Positions 63,061 through 64,000 of a DNA stretch of 64,000 bases are shown one piece after another. This DNA is from Glossina fuscipes (Eukaryota; Arthropoda; Insecta; Diptera; Glossinidae). The position numbers and the translations under genes were made by a program. Each line of letters starts with the position of its first letter. Within the stretch, counting starts at the first letter, position 1. Location of the stretch: contig NW_023998464.1 of the NCBI RefSeq assembly GCF_014805625.2, positions 2,363,560-2,427,559 on the forward strand. The letters are read 5' to 3'. The notes under the pieces are model-generated. The model did no database searches and was not told the DNA's origin. It saw only the letters and a program-made list of their open reading frames with translations.

Positions 63061-63329
63061 CTGCATTAAAGGTATATGATATTTACTAGAGCACGATGTC
63101 TCACTATAGTGTTTTCACTTGTTTAGTTTCGATAATTTGAAACTCTTGGCACATGTAATACATCGCTCAATACGGTGGTGGGGTAACGTATAAATGTGTG
63201 ATAGTACCACTAAATCCACTGAAAAATTCTCAACCTAGCATAAGTTCGGTCTTTTGTCAATATTAAATTTGATAACAATAATTTTAATTTATACCAGAAA
63301 AAAGTTTGATAGTCATATGGGGAAACTAT

Positions 63330-63494
63330 AATTATTATTATTATTATTAATTTAGCCAGAAAAGTGAATTCTAAATTCTTAAAACATTAGCGTCTAAGAC
63401 TAACGGCTTTATTGCGACTACCACACTTGAGATGTGAACGTAGGACCATTGAGTTGTTGATCGAGACCATTTGCCTGCTCGGTCTCTCAGGCGT
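63330..63494 (-). mobile_element. tRNA-derived SINE, copy C
   Basis: A minus-strand copy of the same family. It has an A-box-like AGACCGAGCAGGC (63484-63472), a degraded B-box CGTTCACATCT (63440-63430), and a body with AAAGCCGTTAGTCTTAGACG. It ends in a TAA-repeat tail, seen as ATTATT on the + strand at 63330-63349. Confidence 0.75.
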
Positions 63495-64000
63495 ACGTGG
63501 TGAAATTATAAAATAAAATTATTATACAGGTTACGCCGATTAATGGAGACGCACATGAACGCGGCAGATGTTCAAACAAGGAAGAGAATAATCGTAAGAT
63601 ACAAGATACGGTGTTTGCAAAGGCTGTCATGCACACAGCCCACGTAGATATCGCTACTATGGACGCATCTATACAACATTGCACCAGAAGGCGGGAGAGA
63701 CTTGCTCCTACTTTTGGTTTCTTTTTAATATGATCAATCACTTAGGAGATGAGTCCTGTACAATGCAAAAAGGCCAGAAGAAAGCGAAGAAAGAAAAGGA
63801 GTAAGAGAGATGGCCACCAACTCACTAGTTGGCTACTGGCGGCTTATGGCCAAGAACAAAGTAAACTGTACCTAATTTATTTCATAGTTGAGGAAGGAAC
63901 TTTACATCGAGAACTTTTTATTTCAGGGCAAAGAAGTTTCTTCACCGTAACGAAGGCGACATTATTTTTATTTTTTAAACGTCTTGGCGTTATTGGCATA
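63495..64000. other. end of window, nothing recognised
   Basis: The composition is more balanced than the flanks, with moderately long open frames on both strands between 63530 and 63740 that I do not recognise. No splice-framed exon could be assigned. Confidence 0.5.

Overview
The window is nuclear DNA of a higher fly (Diptera; a tephritid-like brachyceran is plausible but not proven). It is AT-rich, with long introns full of microsatellites and decayed transposons, and it holds one recognisable gene. This is the 3' half of Semaphorin-1a (Sema1a), the class 1 transmembrane semaphorin of the axon-guidance system, on the + strand. Eleven exons between 487 and 37053 read in one continuous frame (1467 nt, 488 codons plus TGA). 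They were found by translating short open stretches next to good splice sites and recognising the fly Sema1a protein. The N-terminal part of the sema domain, the signal peptide and the promoter lie upstream of the window.

Layout. Exons at 487-632, 13685-13767, 15807-15950 and 16084-16195 encode the end of the sema domain. Exon 16846-16988 encodes the cysteine-rich PSI domain, 22200-22331 the juxtamembrane ectodomain, and 25631-25820 the transmembrane helix. Exons 25916-26159, 26313-26366, 34171-34240 and 36905-37053 encode the cytoplasmic tail. Introns range from 95 bp to 13 kb. A candidate alternative last exon at 28504 would end the protein in Val-Tyr-Leu.

The most striking observation is just past the Sema1a stop. 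The TGA at 37051-37053 is followed, in the same frame and with no gap, by 348 open codons (37054-38100). These carry poly-Gln, acidic tracts, a PPPY motif and a basic/acidic C-terminus. This looks like a stop-codon readthrough extension, or a tail reached by alternative splicing, that would add about 40% to the visible part of the protein.

Transposon content. Two nearly identical LTR-like copies lie in opposite orientation (11520-12140 and 21231-21810) and bracket four Sema1a exons. There are three copies of a tRNA-derived SINE with A and B boxes, a broken mariner transposase head (55706-56013), and a diverged repeat family marked by a TCTGTCCGTCTGCC-like core.

From 38.1 kb to the end there is no recognisable gene. 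A-skewed low-complexity blocks, which may be long 3' UTR, alternate with mixed, transposon-rich blocks.
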